Source of the DNA: Ctenosaura bakeri
Taxonomy: Eukaryota; Chordata; Lepidosauria; Squamata; Iguanidae
DNA: 64,000 nt
Direction: 5' to 3'
Assembly (NCBI GenBank): GCA_948474755.1
Contig: CAOLHI010000077.1
Coordinates: forward strand, 930,001 to 994,000
Of this stretch, positions 63,855 to 64,000 are shown piece after piece; position 1 is the stretch's first letter; each line of letters opens with the position of its first letter. Both the position numbers and the translations under genes were made by a program. The notes under the pieces are model-generated. The model searched no databases, was not told the DNA's origin, and saw only the letters and a program-made list of their open reading frames with translations.

Positions 63855-64000
63855 GGCCATTTCCACACTAGACTGTTATAGTGCTATCATTCCACTTTCA
63901 ACATCCTATGGAATCCTGGGGTTTGCAGTTCAGGGAGGGGCCAGTTGGCCCCAGTTGGCCCCTCCCTGAACTGCAAACCCCAGGATTCCATAGGATGTTG
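63855..64000. mobile_element. PIF/Harbinger-like MITE cut by the window end
   Basis: GGCCATTTCCACACTAGACT after CAA, full left arm, a GGGAGGGGCCAGTTGGCCCC centre with an internal CCAGTTGGCC duplication, and most of the right arm up to CATAGGATGTTG. Confidence 0.85.

Overview
The window reads as lizard-like (squamate reptile) nuclear DNA with no recognisable host exon; it is probably intergenic or deep-intronic. The squamate call rests on repeats: a Sauria-type tRNA SINE with a Bov-B-like tail (23917-24139), CR1 and L2-type LINE ends, an RTE/Bov-B-like remnant, 5S rRNA-derived SINEs, and a SPIN/OposCharlie-type hAT element. Nearly all short open frames are chance frames; the few that mean something are decayed LINE reverse-transcriptase or endonuclease pieces.

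Layout. 1-357 is the end of an LTR whose relatives recur as three solo LTRs (17561-18499 plus; 22250-23160 and 28674-29580 minus), each with an exact 4-bp target duplication. 1.9-12 kb holds PIF/Harbinger-like palindromic MITEs, a candidate regulatory block near 8.2 kb, and a SPIN-type element (8899-9994) that split a SINE and carries a GC-rich inverted-repeat payload. 14-24 kb holds CR1, L2, Tigger-like and LTR sequence. 28-32 kb has LTR-like sequence, a tandem array split by a solo LTR, a 700-bp MITE and CR1.

32224-39282 is the most notable object: a complete, very young LTR retroelement on the minus strand. Its LTRs are nearly identical, and it has a GAGT target duplication, a perfect 18-nt tRNA-Gly primer-binding site and a polypurine tract. 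I found no gag, pol or env domain in its 6.2-kb interior, which does hold a 5S rRNA-like copy. It looks like a non-autonomous element that needs proteins from a relative.

39-57 kb is a dense mosaic of CR1, L2, L1, RTE, tRNA-SINE and 5S-SINE remnants with nested MITEs; at 40.7-41.7 kb one SINE was split twice. 57-64 kb holds a microsatellite, a 432-bp MITE, an AT-rich insertion, a small hAT MITE with a perfect 8-bp duplication, and a MITE cut by the window end.

No host operon or pathway can be described. The relationships visible are those of mobile DNA: SINEs sharing tails with LINEs, MITEs and non-autonomous LTR elements depending on proteins encoded elsewhere, and nested insertions giving a relative order of events. 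A few low-repeat blocks rich in homeodomain-like TAAT motifs are offered as low-confidence conserved-element candidates.
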